Of a DNA stretch of 24,175 bases, positions 10,091 to 21,300 are shown in pieces. A program made the position numbers and the translations under genes. Source of the stretch: Lenisia limosa (taxonomy: Eukaryota > Breviatea); assembly GCA_001655205.1 (NCBI GenBank), contig LPNZ01010213.1, forward strand, positions 1-24,175, in the 5' to 3' direction. The notes beneath the pieces are model-generated. The model made no database searches and was not told where the DNA came from. It worked only from the letters and a program-made list of their open reading frames with translations. The stretch's first letter is position 1; each line of letters starts with the position of its first letter.

Positions 10091-13000
10091 ACAACAAGAA
10101 GGTGTTCCCAAGAGCTACATTGGCAGACTTTGCAGAACTTCAAGCTGAAGCAGCACTATTGTATGCGGAATTTCAAAACGGCATCTTTTAAGGAGACGAA
10201 ATTCTTCTTTTCAAATCAATGTGAACGAAGCTGTATCATATTTTTTTTAGGATTGAAAAGGCCCAGGAGGCTGCAGATAGGGCCAAAATGCGGGATGGTG
10301 TGAGGTAGGACGGGGGAGGGGGAGATAAAGAAATAGCCCTAAAATACAGCCTATTATACATCATGTAGTCATTTTCACATCTTGTTTTGTTGTTGGCCTT
10401 ATGTTCTTTGATCATGATAATCCTGTGATCACAGATCAGCATTCCTGTTATCCTGATGATCATTTGATCTGAAGCTCTCTAGATCGGGGCTTTTCAAACG
10501 ACTGGAGGCCATGGGTGTAACTCGCAGAGTCCTTCAAGACCTAATACAGGTCTGATGCGTTCAATAGTGGCAATACCCCTTTTTCTAGGGACTCACTTCG
10601 CTCCGAAAATAGACTGAATTTCTCGATAACTCGTCGAAAACTATTGAGATTTTACGGGTCTTTTTCTGACCGAAGTGCAGTCCGACGTATAACCAATGCA
10701 GGTGGTATCTCCTCTCTTTTTTTACTCTGTATAACCTGTAATATAGCGTATCTGTTTTGGTAGAGTGGGCAGGAAAAGGGTGGGGGTGTAAAAATGGAAG
10801 GGATGGCTGGATAAGAATGGGGGAAGTTGGTGTTGTCGAATGTGATCTGTTCACTCTATTTACGCACTAATTTTAAGTGTTCCCTGTGTCTTCTACCCGT
10901 TTACCCCTGACCTGTTATCAGGTAATGAAGTTGCAGTCTTGGGATGATGGCGAAACATTGTTCAATCAGGGCGAGGAGGTAAGGTGCAATTCTATCAGGT
11001 TTTATTCGGTTCAATACAGTTATGATATCGTCATCGTCATATGGATTGAAGTGGAAACATAGTAACATGTGCAATAATGCTGTTATATTTGATGTAGTAT
11101 TTGTGAAACTATGTATGTGTGGAGGATGGATAGTTTTTTTTTTGTTTTAAACATTGAAATATTCCCGAGTAACATCGGAATAGCTTCTGCCTGAAGTGGA
11201 GCTCACATCAAAAGATGCTGTTGATTCCATTCACATCTATGTTTTGACCCCTTTAGGGTACGCACTTCTACGTCATTCTTCGAGGCTCTGTCAACATTTT
11301 CGTTTCTCCTGATGCAACGGATTTGTCGAAGGTTCGCATGAAGTCCCTTTTGTTTTGTAGTCAAGTCCATTAAAACTGGGACATTCAGATTAATAAAAAG
11401 CGGAGACAGAAAAAGGGACTTCACTGATAAAGCTGGTTGAAATCAGAAAAGAATCGGCTTCATGTTGGTGCTAAATATTTGGATAATCACATCATAGTCG
11501 TGACTGTGTACGGTGTTGGACACTCATATTACCGAAAAGCCGCCTTCAGTCTTCAACATCTTACCTCATTGACTTCTACTTCCCCTCATTTCTACCACCC
11601 GCTATCGTTCTTATCTGCTCATTTCATGGATAATCCTCACACCCAGTCCTTCCAAGTTGCCACATTGAACGCGGGTGACAGCTTCGGTGAAATTGCCCTT
11701 CAAAATGACTCAGCTCGAACGGTAAACAACTGGTGCTGTTTTGATATTTCTTTGACATACTAGTTAGTTCCATTGATGATGTCAAACTTATAATTGTATG
11801 TTTTAACTAATATGTTATCCTTTTTAAGGTTCTCAATCTTTTGATTATGAATTGAAGCGTCCCAATAATTTCCTAGGCAACAGTGAGGTCGAACGGAGGG
11901 ACGGTGTGCATGCTTCTGGGCAGGCATGATTTCGCTGGAGTCATACAGAAGGCCCATCTTAATGAGAAACAAAGGTTTGAGACCTTTTGAAACCGTTTAA
12001 CCTTGATAATATGACTAGATTATTATTGTAGCAAATATCACATACATAACTGGTGGTTTTTTCTGCTTCTCTTGACTTCTCATTTTACCGTGTTACATTA
12101 GCGTTTCCTGGGCTTTGTTTGTTGTTGGTTTTCAACCCTGGTGTGTGATATTTATAACCAAGAGAGTTGATTTTTGGCGTTTATTTTCAAAATGCCCTTT
12201 TTTACCACCCCCCCCCCCCCNNNNNNNNNNNNNNNNNNNNNNNNNNNNNNNNNNNNNNNNNNNNNNNNNNNNNNNNNNNNNNNNNNNNNNNNNNNNNNNN
12301 NNGTGGAAAAGCCTTGCAAAACGCCAGACACTTGGAGAAAAGGTCCATTTCAAGTACTACAACCAGGGAGAAGAGATTCAGCGTCAAGACAAAGTTGGCA
12401 AGGCTCTTTTGACTGAGACGTGAAAAAAGATGTATTGATTTCATTTTTTGGACCTTCAAGTGTTCCAAACTCTTTTTACTGATTTCAGTACCAACATGAA
12501 CCAATATCCCATTTCGCCCTTATTCACCCATTCAGTCTTCGATCGGAGTGGTTCTTGTCATTCAGGGCCATTGTCGTGTTGTGAGAAAGTAGGCAAAACA
12601 ATAGCCTAGGAGCTGGGGGCAGCAGATCATAGTTGAATCTGTTGTTTCTGACGATATTAATCATTATTCATACTACCGATAGCCACCATAATAATCAATA
12701 ATTTTCGAACGCTAAAGGGTTCGATATGGAAAAGCCTTCAATAGAAGAAACGATTGCTTTCTCTCACTCCCTCCAGATTCCAATGGATTGACCACGACCT
12801 GCTAGATCCAGACTCTCTTCGGTATGATTGGGAGGAATATGCAGCCTTCATATTTTATTGTTTAATTTTTGAGAGAAATGAAATATAAATAACTTAAATA
12901 CCTATGGATCCATTTAAACAAAACGCACTTCATTGAGATGAGTTATGAATATTTTCCAAGCCTAATTTTTACAGCTCCCCTGGTGACACACATTCGCCAA

Positions 13001-14110
13001 GTGTGGTATGCTTGGAAATCCAGAAACCATAAAAAAAAAAATAGATAATTCTCAAAGTGACCCTCCTTTTATATGTTGTTGATTCACCTCCACCTTTTTA
13101 TATTCCTCTCACACATCCCCCACATTGTTATATTTTCCTCTCACCCATCCCCCAGGAGCCAGATCGCGAACTTGAGATCTGCGTTCTTGGTCCGGGCCAA
13201 TGGACTGGTGCTAGGGAATTGATGAACATTTCGGTGTCGACTACGTCATTAGCGTCTATTGTGCCCTTATCAGCAACTGTTGAGGTGTGTCCCTTCCCTC
13301 ACTTCTCAAGTTGTGCTCTTTCATTTAGTAAACCATTCAAATCCATTATCGTGTTCACTCTTTCAGGTGGCTGTTGTTGACCTTCTGGCGTTCAGATTAC
13401 TTATTGATGATACAACTAAAGGTGAGGAAGGGGTATTTGGCGGAGTCTTTGACCAATCGAAACGGATATGCTCATTCTCTTTTTTCCTTAAAATAATTTT
13501 CCATGAGCATCTTTTGAATTGTTTGTATCCTACAGACCAAAAATCTTGAGCAATTTTGATATCAGTATCTGTGTCTAGTTGGAAATATAAACTTTGCTGC
13601 CAAAATTATACACACGCATCATGGTCCACTCTCACCACTTCAGCCGCCCTTTCAAACCAGTCTCCTGCAGTACCAAGCGATCGAGTCTGTGCCATTGAGT
13701 ACATTGAACAAGAGCGGTGAGGGGGATGGCTGTTGTAATACCCTCTCCCCGTAGCCCTCCCCCTTATTTCATGTTTTGGCTCTATTGATTAATTGTTCTT
13801 TAGGCTGATTCGGGTTCGAAAACGAGAAATGGAAAGAAATAGAACGCGAAAGAAGAAAAGGGGTATGTGCTGTGCTTTCTCTTCAAAGCCTATCATTTTG
13901 TAAAGGACTAATGAGTTGGGAAACAAGAGGGTGCTTCCGAATTATTGTTTCTTGTAGATTGACCTTATGAAATGTTTATGCACTTTTATATTCATTTTTA
14001 TTGACTTTCTCCTGCTCCCTCAAACCTGAATCATTTAAACAGAGCGCTCATATTACAATCGCGGCTGTCGATGTCAGGAGTGTGTTGATGCTCATGAAAT
14101 GGTGGATTAG
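10091..14110 (+). CDS. Gene E: tandem cyclic-nucleotide-binding-domain protein
   Basis: Exons, all phase-checked: 10091-10160, 10251-10304, 10483-10549, 10922-10978, 11257-11331, 11647-11721, 11877-11974, gap-12393, 12536-12588, 12777-12821, 12975-13005, 13156-13284, 13367-13421, 13644-13716, 13804-13862, 14043-14110 (TAG). An N-terminal helical stretch (LADFAELQAEAALLIEKAQE) precedes CNB domain 1: DDGETLFNQGEE, THFYVILRGSVNIFV, then the phosphate-binding cassette GDSFGEIALQNDSARTATV. The Gly-Glu and Arg that hold the cyclic phosphate are present. CNB domain 2 (YYNQGEEIQRQDKSSIGVV, VLVIQGHCRVVRK) has a degraded cassette (GPGQWTGARELMNISV.., no matching Arg), so it probably does not bind ligand. 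The C-terminus is basic (KREMERNRTRKKKRG) with a CxCxxC-like end. The order resembles PKA/PKG regulatory modules, but there is no kinase domain or clear inhibitor motif. The start codon lies before 10091 and was not found. Confidence 0.85.
10410..10486. repeat. GATC-dense imperfect palindromic cluster
   Basis: Several GATC/TGATCA words (TTGATCATGATAATCCTGTG, GATCACAGATCAG, GATGATCATTTGATC) are concentrated in one intron of gene E. Short, imperfect inverted symmetry; function unknown. Confidence 0.5.
10586..10685. mobile_element. hAT-like MITE, degenerate copy 2
   Basis: About 100 bp starting TAGGGACTCACTTCGCTCCG and ending TCTTTTTCTGACCGAAGTGCAGTCC, matching the ends and the internal GACTGAATTTCT...GTCGAAAACTA of the copy at 3644. 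No clear target duplication remains. It lies in an intron of gene E. Confidence 0.65.
11975..12302 (+). repeat. Family B intronic repeat, copy 2, plus gap
   Basis: In the gene E intron, ~12108-12220 reads GGGCTTTGTTTGTTGTTGG, TTTTCAACCCTGGTG, GAGAGTTGATTTTTGGCG, then TTTTACCACCCCCCCC, matching the minus-strand copy at 5421-5535. Gap 12221-12302 starts in the C tract and hides the acceptor and perhaps the first bases of the next exon. Confidence 0.7.
13096..13155 (+). repeat. Tandem duplication at a 3' splice site
   Basis: TATATTCCTCTCACACATCC and TATATTTTCCTCTCACCCAT (each followed by CCCC) are two tandem copies of the pyrimidine tract. The second ends CCCAG and is the acceptor of exon 13156-13284. 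Confidence 0.65.
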
Positions 14111-15055
14111 AGGTTGGTTTTGTTTCGGGGAATGATGATTCACAACACACAACTTTCGCGGAATCGTGTAACGTTTTTAGGTTTGATGTGACATTCTCTG
14201 TTATGTTTCTTTTGTACGTGTATTTTAAATTAGGTGTGTATTTTAATGATGTTATGGGCTTAGAGTCCATTATGCTAGAGGAGGTGTTAACAATGTACTA
14301 CGTATGTATGTCCTGCAGACAGTGTCGGTTTTGGTTTTNNNNNNNNNNNNNNNNNNNNNNNNNNNNNNNNNNNNNNNNNNNNNNNNNNNNNNNNNNNNNN
14401 NNNNNNNNNNNNNNNNNTTCAAAGCATCAAACATGCATAATATAATTACCATATTATCCATAAAAAGCATCCAAAACAACGAAAACGTTTACTTCATAAA
14501 AGGCACGCAAATCTAGAGAGATAAGCAATTTCTTTTGTGAATGCTACAGGGTATCACTTCCAAGCTTCGCGGTTCATCCATGATCTTACCAAAGAAAGCG
14601 CTTTACAATATTGCAGTACTGACAGTGAGGTAGAAAATACAGTACCTAGAATTGGTGAAAATATAAGACATTAGAGCTGCAATCCAAAATCTTGGGGGAT
14701 TCTGAGAGCTTGGTGCCCATCTGCATCATTCTTGCCCAAATTATTATGATATCACGCTGTTTACCCACAGTTCGGGTGGTATAGTCGAAGGAGGCCTAGT
14801 AAGGACTGTGATGATTCCGATACCCGCACACAACTAAGTCTTTTGGTGCTCATCTCCACGGCCTCCTAAATCCGTTAAGCCTGTCAGAATGACTGATATG
14901 GTTGGAGGCTATATCCAATTTATACTAAACAAAACAAGTTTTTGTACCATCATTTTCAGTTGTAAGTTTATAGCACGAATTGCACGTTGTCCTGTTTTCC
15001 ATCCCACCAAGAATGTTGAGGGGTACTCCAAACAAGAAGATGGCTCATGAACACT
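14111..15055. other. Convergent region, E/F, with unassigned exon-like segments
   Basis: This stretch lies between the stops of genes E (+) and F (-) and holds gap 14339-14417. Two minus-strand segments have good splice borders: 14720-14670 (MGTKLSESPKILDCSSN, donor GTCTTA) and 14618-14590 (YCNIVKRFL, acceptor TGTCAG, donor GTAAGA), which join in phase 0. They may be extra 3' exons of gene F or part of a small gene. On the plus strand ~14552-14633 is also open (KLRGSSMILPKKALYNIAV), so the strand is not certain. Confidence 0.35.
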
Positions 15056-17303
15056 CTAAGAAATCAGAACTTGGGGGATCTTCAGTTCTTAAAAAATGGA
15101 AAAAGTCAAAACCAAAAATAAAGCGTTTATTGTTAAAAGGCTTGGTATGTCTTGAACACATATTGGTTGGAGATATATATGTTCTCTCTGCCAAAACAAT
15201 ATTCTCAATGAACATAATATCTTCATCCCTTGTCAATTTCCTACAAATTCAAAAGCGGATTCATGAGGACCTTCAAGGGAACTGAGAAGGGCATCTCCAA
15301 TGAAATTCCCTCCAAATAGAGACGCCACGTCCACAAGTATAACTTCAAGTTGAGCAACGCAAATCTGCGATGTAACAATAAAAAGCCGATGGAATCACAA
15401 GGATAATGTCAGAGCAGAGTTGTTTGTGAAGGTACTAATCATACTGAGCAAGTGAAAATTATTAAAGAATGACGGAAATGATCCAATATGACATTATTGA
15501 AATAAGAGTCCTCTCCTCTTGATGTCAGAAGTTGACAAGAGAGGATTATTTTTACCCAATCAACCCGCACCGGAGTGTCGTCAACAAAACTGGCAGTGGG
15601 GATGTGGTCACGAATTTCAACTTGATCTACTGAAGAAGGGAAAAGAGCCTAGAAAGTGACCAGGATTGTAAAGACGATATAGCTGATACAAATGATGAAT
15701 AAAAGACGAAAGAATCTCCCTTATGTTAGTTATTTAAGATCGACAGATACATAGATTAGCTAGTATAAAATCGTTTACCTTCGTCTGCTGAAGTTCAGGG
15801 ATTCTGCTCAACAGATTTGTCCAATGAGCCTCTTTGAAGTCTATTCAATCAGGAACAGGACAAAACGAGGATATAAAAATTTGGGATTGATTACAGCAAG
15901 CATTGTTGCAGACCTTGAAGAAAAACGGCTTGTTCAAACCCTGGGTTGTGGCATTCAACTACAGAATGATCTTCAATGATGACATGAATGTTAACAGTTG
16001 GTGGGAGTTCAAATCATTGACGAAGTATAATACAACATTCGAAGGTTTGCACCACGGATGGTAGCTTGACCGCGACATCCGATTCAATTACTTAAGAGGC
16101 CAACCATTGGGCTGGGATACAAAATGGAGATGAGTCATATTGGCAGATGTCCCATGAACATTGAGTACCTCTGTGTTCGAATCGAATGAAATAGTACTGA
16201 GCAGTTAACAAGAAGTGACGTGGTAGTTCAGTTCTGAATATTACAGCTATTTGGACATTTTCATCAGATTTCAAACAATATGAAACAAATTGGAGCACTT
16301 GACCTCCCTGCCGACGAGTGAGAGAGTTGACAGATGGAAACATGGGGATGTACCGCGCTGCACTTTACCACCCGATCACCAGCTTGCTCCTGTTTTATAA
16401 GATTTCTTGTTGCAATGCCGTATACCGAGGGGTTCACATCCTGGATCGCTGACACTGCCGAGTTGGAAAATGAAAAGTGAAGAAAATTCCAACAAGATGT
16501 TTGAGCAAGGCTCGGAAGGAAGATTGAAATAGAAGGATGTTAACAATCTTAATTGATTTTCCCCCTCCTCAGCCTACGAATGTATTAGTCAGGGGATGGA
16601 GAAGGCGTAGAAGAGAAAGCGGTTCATTTCTAAACGAATAAAAACAGACCAAAACTACAAACACGTTTTTGTACTCAAAGGGGCATGTTGACATTTTAAC
16701 GCAACGAACATAACAGTTAAAATTGCTTAAATAATCAAAGAAATCCTTTCTTCAAATGAAATTTTTATAATAATTTCAGGTACCCCATAGTTTTCAAAAA
16801 TAAATTTCGGATTAAAAAGCCACCTATGAAGTGCGGCTGAGATCATTGTCGACTCTTTCATTAGAATTGAGTTCATTTCTTGAAGTTCCATCACACGGCG
16901 ACGAAGGGATGACTCCCCAGCTAAGTAAAAATAAACAAAAAAATAACTTGGCTGGGCAGCCTAATTAATTGTAACTTGGCTGGGCAACACAACACCCAAT
17001 TAAGTATCAAATAAAAAAACCAATTATTATACTGTATTCCATATTCCTGTTTATTGCATCAAAAGTTTGTGATTTGGTGCAACTAGTTGCTTTAAATTCT
17101 TACCACANNNNNNNNNNNNNNNNNNNNNNNNNNNNNNNNNNNNNNNNNNNNNNNNNNNNNNNNNNNNNNNNNNNNNNNNNNNNNNNNNNNNNNNNNNNNN
17201 NNNNNNNNNNNNNNNNNNNNNNNNNNNNNNNNNNNNNNNNTTGTCCGAAGAACTGCGAAACTAAAGGGAATTATCGAGCTTACACATTGCTATCATTAGC
17301 CAT
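15056..17303 (-). CDS. Gene F: helical protein, weakly SAPS-like
   Basis: Exons 5' to 3': 17303-17284 (MANDSNV, donor GTAAGC), ~17252-17104 (mostly gap), 16920-16824 (RRRVMELQEMNSILMKEST), 16629-16578 (PLSLLRLLHPLTNTF), 16547-16494 (NILLFQSSFRALLKHL), 16440-16372 (NPSVYGIATRNLIKQEQ), 16307 to ~16083 (VLQFVSYCLKSDENVQIAV..), an exon ending at 15914 (ECHNPGFEQAVFLQ), 15840-15779 (WTNLLSRIPELQQTK), 15648-15556, 15364-15271 (LEVILVDVASLFGGNFIGDA) and 15087-15056 (ELKIPQVLIS, TAG). Most joins are phase-exact; the junction between 16083 and 15990 is unresolved. The helical spacing and blocks like FRALLKHL and RIPELQQ..P recall the SAPS family (regulatory subunits of SIT4/PP6 phosphatase), but this is only a pattern impression. 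The protein would be shorter than typical SAPS proteins. Confidence 0.55.
16945..16996. repeat. Short direct repeat
   Basis: TAACTTGGCTGGGCA occurs twice, about 27 bp apart, in the first large intron region of gene F. Likely a small local duplication. Confidence 0.7.
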
Positions 17304-17487
17304 TCATCACACATATAGGGATATTGATAGATAATACAAAAAAATAAAGATGGTTCATTGTTTTATTACAGGAAATAGCACAGCATTATGTAGTACTATA
17401 TGATATGATGTACTATATGCTAACTCTATTAGTACATATATTACGCCACAATTAAGGGTCGAGCGTGGTGAGGGCAAAACTGTCACT
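17304..17487. other. Short spacer between tandem genes G and F
   Basis: AT-rich 184-bp stretch between the stop of gene G and the proposed start of gene F, both on the minus strand. It contains the direct repeat GTACTATATG. No further feature is seen. Confidence 0.5.
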
Positions 17488-17955
17488 TTATGACACACAA
17501 TACACCTTGCTTTTCTCTTGCAATTTGCAAAGAAAAAGCCAACCAACCAGGAGCTGCAGGAGGAGAACGAAGACCACACCAAAGAGTAGCAAAACAACGA
17601 CACGTTGTGTCTGACTGTTGAGGGCGAACATTCCACTGGCCTTGGGCTTGGTTTCTTGGACAATGATTGACTGGTAAAAATCTACTGTGATGGGTGAAAA
17701 CGAAACAAAATACCACTCCAAAGAACGTTTAAGGACAATGGAGAGTAAAAACAATTGTAATTATGTTATTAGAATGTGACAAACATTTCCTTGGGTTATA
17801 CAAAGTCTACCCCCTCCCACTGAAAGAAGAAACGAAGCACTTCCCTATTGACCAGTATGATTCTCTCCTTCACACTAAGGGGTGCGAGGAGGTATAATTC
17901 GGCGTAGTTTTCAGATATATGCCTCCGAGAGAGATGTTTTCTCTGTTGTTGGAAT
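17488..17955 (-). CDS. Gene G: C-terminally anchored membrane protein (partial)
   Basis: Two phase-0 joined minus-strand exons. One ends at the donor GTATAA near 17800 and includes ENYAELYLLAPLSVKERIIL and NREVLRFFFQWEGVDF. The other is 17715-17488 and encodes WYFVSFSPITVDFYQSIIV.., then a ~22-residue hydrophobic helix (VVVLLLFGVVFVLLLQLLVG), then a short tail (KLQEKSKVYCVS, TAA). This predicts a single-pass membrane anchor near the C-terminus with a short basic tail. The N-terminal part and start lie between about 17955 and 18300; a long open frame there (GLWFPAANAFPTAYSAEHQL) may be an upstream exon but lacks a start codon. No family is recognised. It is divergent from gene H. Confidence 0.6.
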
Positions 17956-18304
17956 TCAGAAGAAAAATGGTGGTGTTGCCTTACCTTACTTGTGGACCTG
18001 TCCTATGCACGTCCTATGCAATTATGTTGGTGGTGCCTAACATTTTTGTGATTGAGATTTGCTGACTGATGAGCTAGCTGATGCTCAGCTGAATACGCAG
18101 TAGGAAAGGCATTGGCAGCAGGAAACCACAAGCCACAGTACAGGGCGGAAGCAAGCGGCTCGGTCTTAGCCTTCAAATACTCCGATTCTGTCGTTTTTTG
18201 GTCTTTTGCGAGTTAATACGATCGTTTAATCAGTGTAGTCGTTTTATTCCAAATCTAGAGTTAATTAGGAAAGAAAACTGGGTTGGCCTTTCACCCCAGC
18301 CGTT
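17956..18304. promoter_or_regulatory. Divergent region upstream of genes G and H
   Basis: At most 350 bp separates the coding part of gene G from the ATG of gene H on the opposite strand, so shared promoter sequence is likely. It may also contain the 5' exon of gene G. No specific motif was identified. Confidence 0.4.
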
Positions 18305-21300
18305 ATGTTGCGCCTATGGGGCCTGTTAGGGGTAGTAACGTGGCTACTGATTGGAAGTGCCGTATCATATGAAGTCACAATTCTCCATTCAGGGTTAGAC
18401 GGGTGAATTTATTTGGGCACTTACGGTCGTGGTCTCCTCTGCCCTCTACATCCCCGTAAAAACATTTAAATGATCATATCAGTTGCTACCCCATCGGGAA
18501 TAACGCCTTGCAGGTTATCCTACGGTCATTTTCAGCCTGTAAGCAAGTACGGTTCCGATTGTGAGGCTACCGCTATTGCTGCTGGAAGCTGTTTGGGGGA
18601 CCAAAGTGGCTATTTTGGAGTTATAAATTGACTGTTGACCAGTATAATACATTGATGTAATTTTCATTTACGTCGTCACGCATATCATTTTCCCCCCCTC
18701 TAACAGCTTTTCCACTTCTGTTGCATATCATATCTTATCAAACATAAGTTTTAGTTACTTCCTGGGTTAAATGGGATATTTCCTTGTTTTGAATGTTCTT
18801 TTTTGATGGAGCACTGTGAGCCATTGATGCTCTGCTCCACATATCACATGATAGACGGACAGTTGTTAGTTGATTCCATCATTTCCTCCAACACTTGCCT
18901 TCAGAGTGGGAAGACAATTTATTGAGCCTCCAAGCGTGCGGATACGTATTATAATACATTTTAATACTGGGAGACAGCACCCCCATTGTTAAATGAAATC
19001 CGAGTATATATTCGCTTTTTTTTCTTTTGCAGTAGAACTCTGTCTTGTAGGATAATCAAGAAATTTCGTGTTTTTCAGGATTACAGGGAAGTTAAGGTCA
19101 CTTTAGTCATAAAAACAACTGAATATCAATCACTTCTCAATAAAAACATCTTTAACCGCCAATTCTGTCTCCAATTAAATGCCGGTTCAGTTATTCCAAT
19201 TCCCTTTTTTTTTGTAATATGTCGCTTCCCAGGCCATGGCGGGTTTGCGTATCGCGCGAAGGCGCTCCATGATGAGATTGCTGCTGCTGTTGGAACAGTC
19301 ACTGTCGTCTTGGATACAGGCAACACCATTGGCTCGGATAAAATGAATGTAAGTGGTTACGGGGCTATCATCGTTGCGCTCCTCCTGTTTCTCAGAAAAA
19401 AACCCAGCTGATATAGGGAAAGAAGATTTCATCTTTCTCTGCACCATTGTCTCTAACAACCAGGCATACCATCGAGGCAAAGAAGGCGCAATTTATGCTG
19501 CTTTTGGGTCAGTGTGGTCTATGAATGTCTTATCTTATATACATAATTACATATGATAAGGTATGATGCCTTGGTTTCAAAACCTGATATGCTAACACTG
19601 ATTTTTTTGATAAAACACTGATTTGTTTAATATGATCTGGGCTATGTGAAGCAACAAATTGTTCTTTTCATTTGGTGTGATTTTCAATGCTTCACGTTTG
19701 TCCTGAAAAGATGGGCAGATTAAGTCAATTATTTGCACCAATAAAGCTCCTTCTTTGACAGTGTTTAGGGCCTACAATGCATTTGGCCTGGGCGTAAGGG
19801 ACTTTGCAGACGCTGGGTATAGCATAGAGCGGTTTTCAAACTACTCTGGGGTGGGTGGGTCGGATTCGAGCGGTTTTCATGACATCACCTTTTGGGGATT
19901 TAAACATAGTATTGAAGTAATATACGATATGTTACAATGGTGATATCATTAATATGTTATTATCGCTATTAAGCCTGAGTGTGTGGAGGCCTCTGCCAGA
20001 TACACCTTGTTTTATTGAACATTTCTTCATTATCATTGTATTCAGGTTCCCTATGTTTCAACAAACGTGGATCCTTCCTCGAATAGTTACGTAAAAGAAA
20101 CCCTTATGCCGTACCATGTCTTTACGGTTGGGATGGCTACATGTTTTGATTCTTGTTGTTTGTCAGTTTTAGCGTTGGTTGCTCGTGTTACTGCTTGTTT
20201 TTTATTTGTTGTTTGTTTGGAGTTTCAGATTATTTGGTTCGTGATTAGCTTTTTTTTTTTGATTCATAAATTTTCCAATTTTACTCACCNNNNNNNNNNN
20301 NNNNNNNNNNNNNNNNNNNNNNNNNNNNNNNNNNNNNNNNNNNNNNNNNNNNNNNNNNNNNNNNNNNNNNNNNNNNNNNNNNNNNTAGTTCCTTCACACG
20401 AATATAATTCATCTATATTTCCTTCAGTTTACCCCCTCATGTGTTCCTCAAGTGTTTTGTCATCAGAGTTGTTCTTTTTTGTTTCGATGTTTCGTTTACC
20501 CACCCCCCCTAGAGTTCGGGTCATAGTGTTGCTGTCCTTGCTCTCACAGCGTCTTCGATCAATTCCCAGTCAACAGTCAAGAACTTGACGCTGTCGCTTT
20601 CAGCCATTGCTGTAGCGGAGGTACGAGTCTGGATCAATGTATTGCTCTTTTGTTTCATGAAAAACTAACGTTTTGTAATTTACGATTTCATAATAATTAC
20701 CATCCAATGTCATGTGGTTACATCCCGAGTGGAGATGAGACAGGCCTGACACTTTAGACCTGTGGAAAGGCGAGGGGCGAAGGCGCAGAAGTAGTGATAC
20801 TAATGTTCGGCTCTGATGTAAGTGGTGTTTTGTGATGTATTTCAAGCCGAATCCCTCAAGATTTGATTCTAGCTTTATGAACCACTTTATTATGGCAGTT
20901 TGTTTTGGATGAAGGGGAGGCCCTAATTATTGCCTATTTATTGCTCCTCTCACACCTCCAGGACTCAGACGTGATGCTTGATCCGAGTATCCTCTCCTCT
21001 GGCTCTCTACAGTGTATTTCAGCAGTCATTGGTATTAACCAAGAGTCTGTATGCTGGAGAGTGATTGGGTAAATCAATTTGTTGGAGATTTCGTTTTGTG
21101 TTTTTGTTTCGTTCATTAATTACAACCCTTCCAGAATCTTCAACTACTGGGCAGTATACCGTATTTCTCCTGTAGCGACTGTCCGTTTGGTCGCGGTTAT
21201 GGGTATGCTTGCTACCTCTTACTGTGATACAAGGTGTATGGTTTCAATATTCGGTTTTTGTTTTGTTTTAACCGAATTTGACTCCTTTTTACTGTTCCAT

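Noticed and set aside
14980-15285. Plus-strand frame of 101 codons, and the minus frame 15236-15045
   Set aside because: Both overlap the better supported last two exons of gene F; neither joins them in phase.
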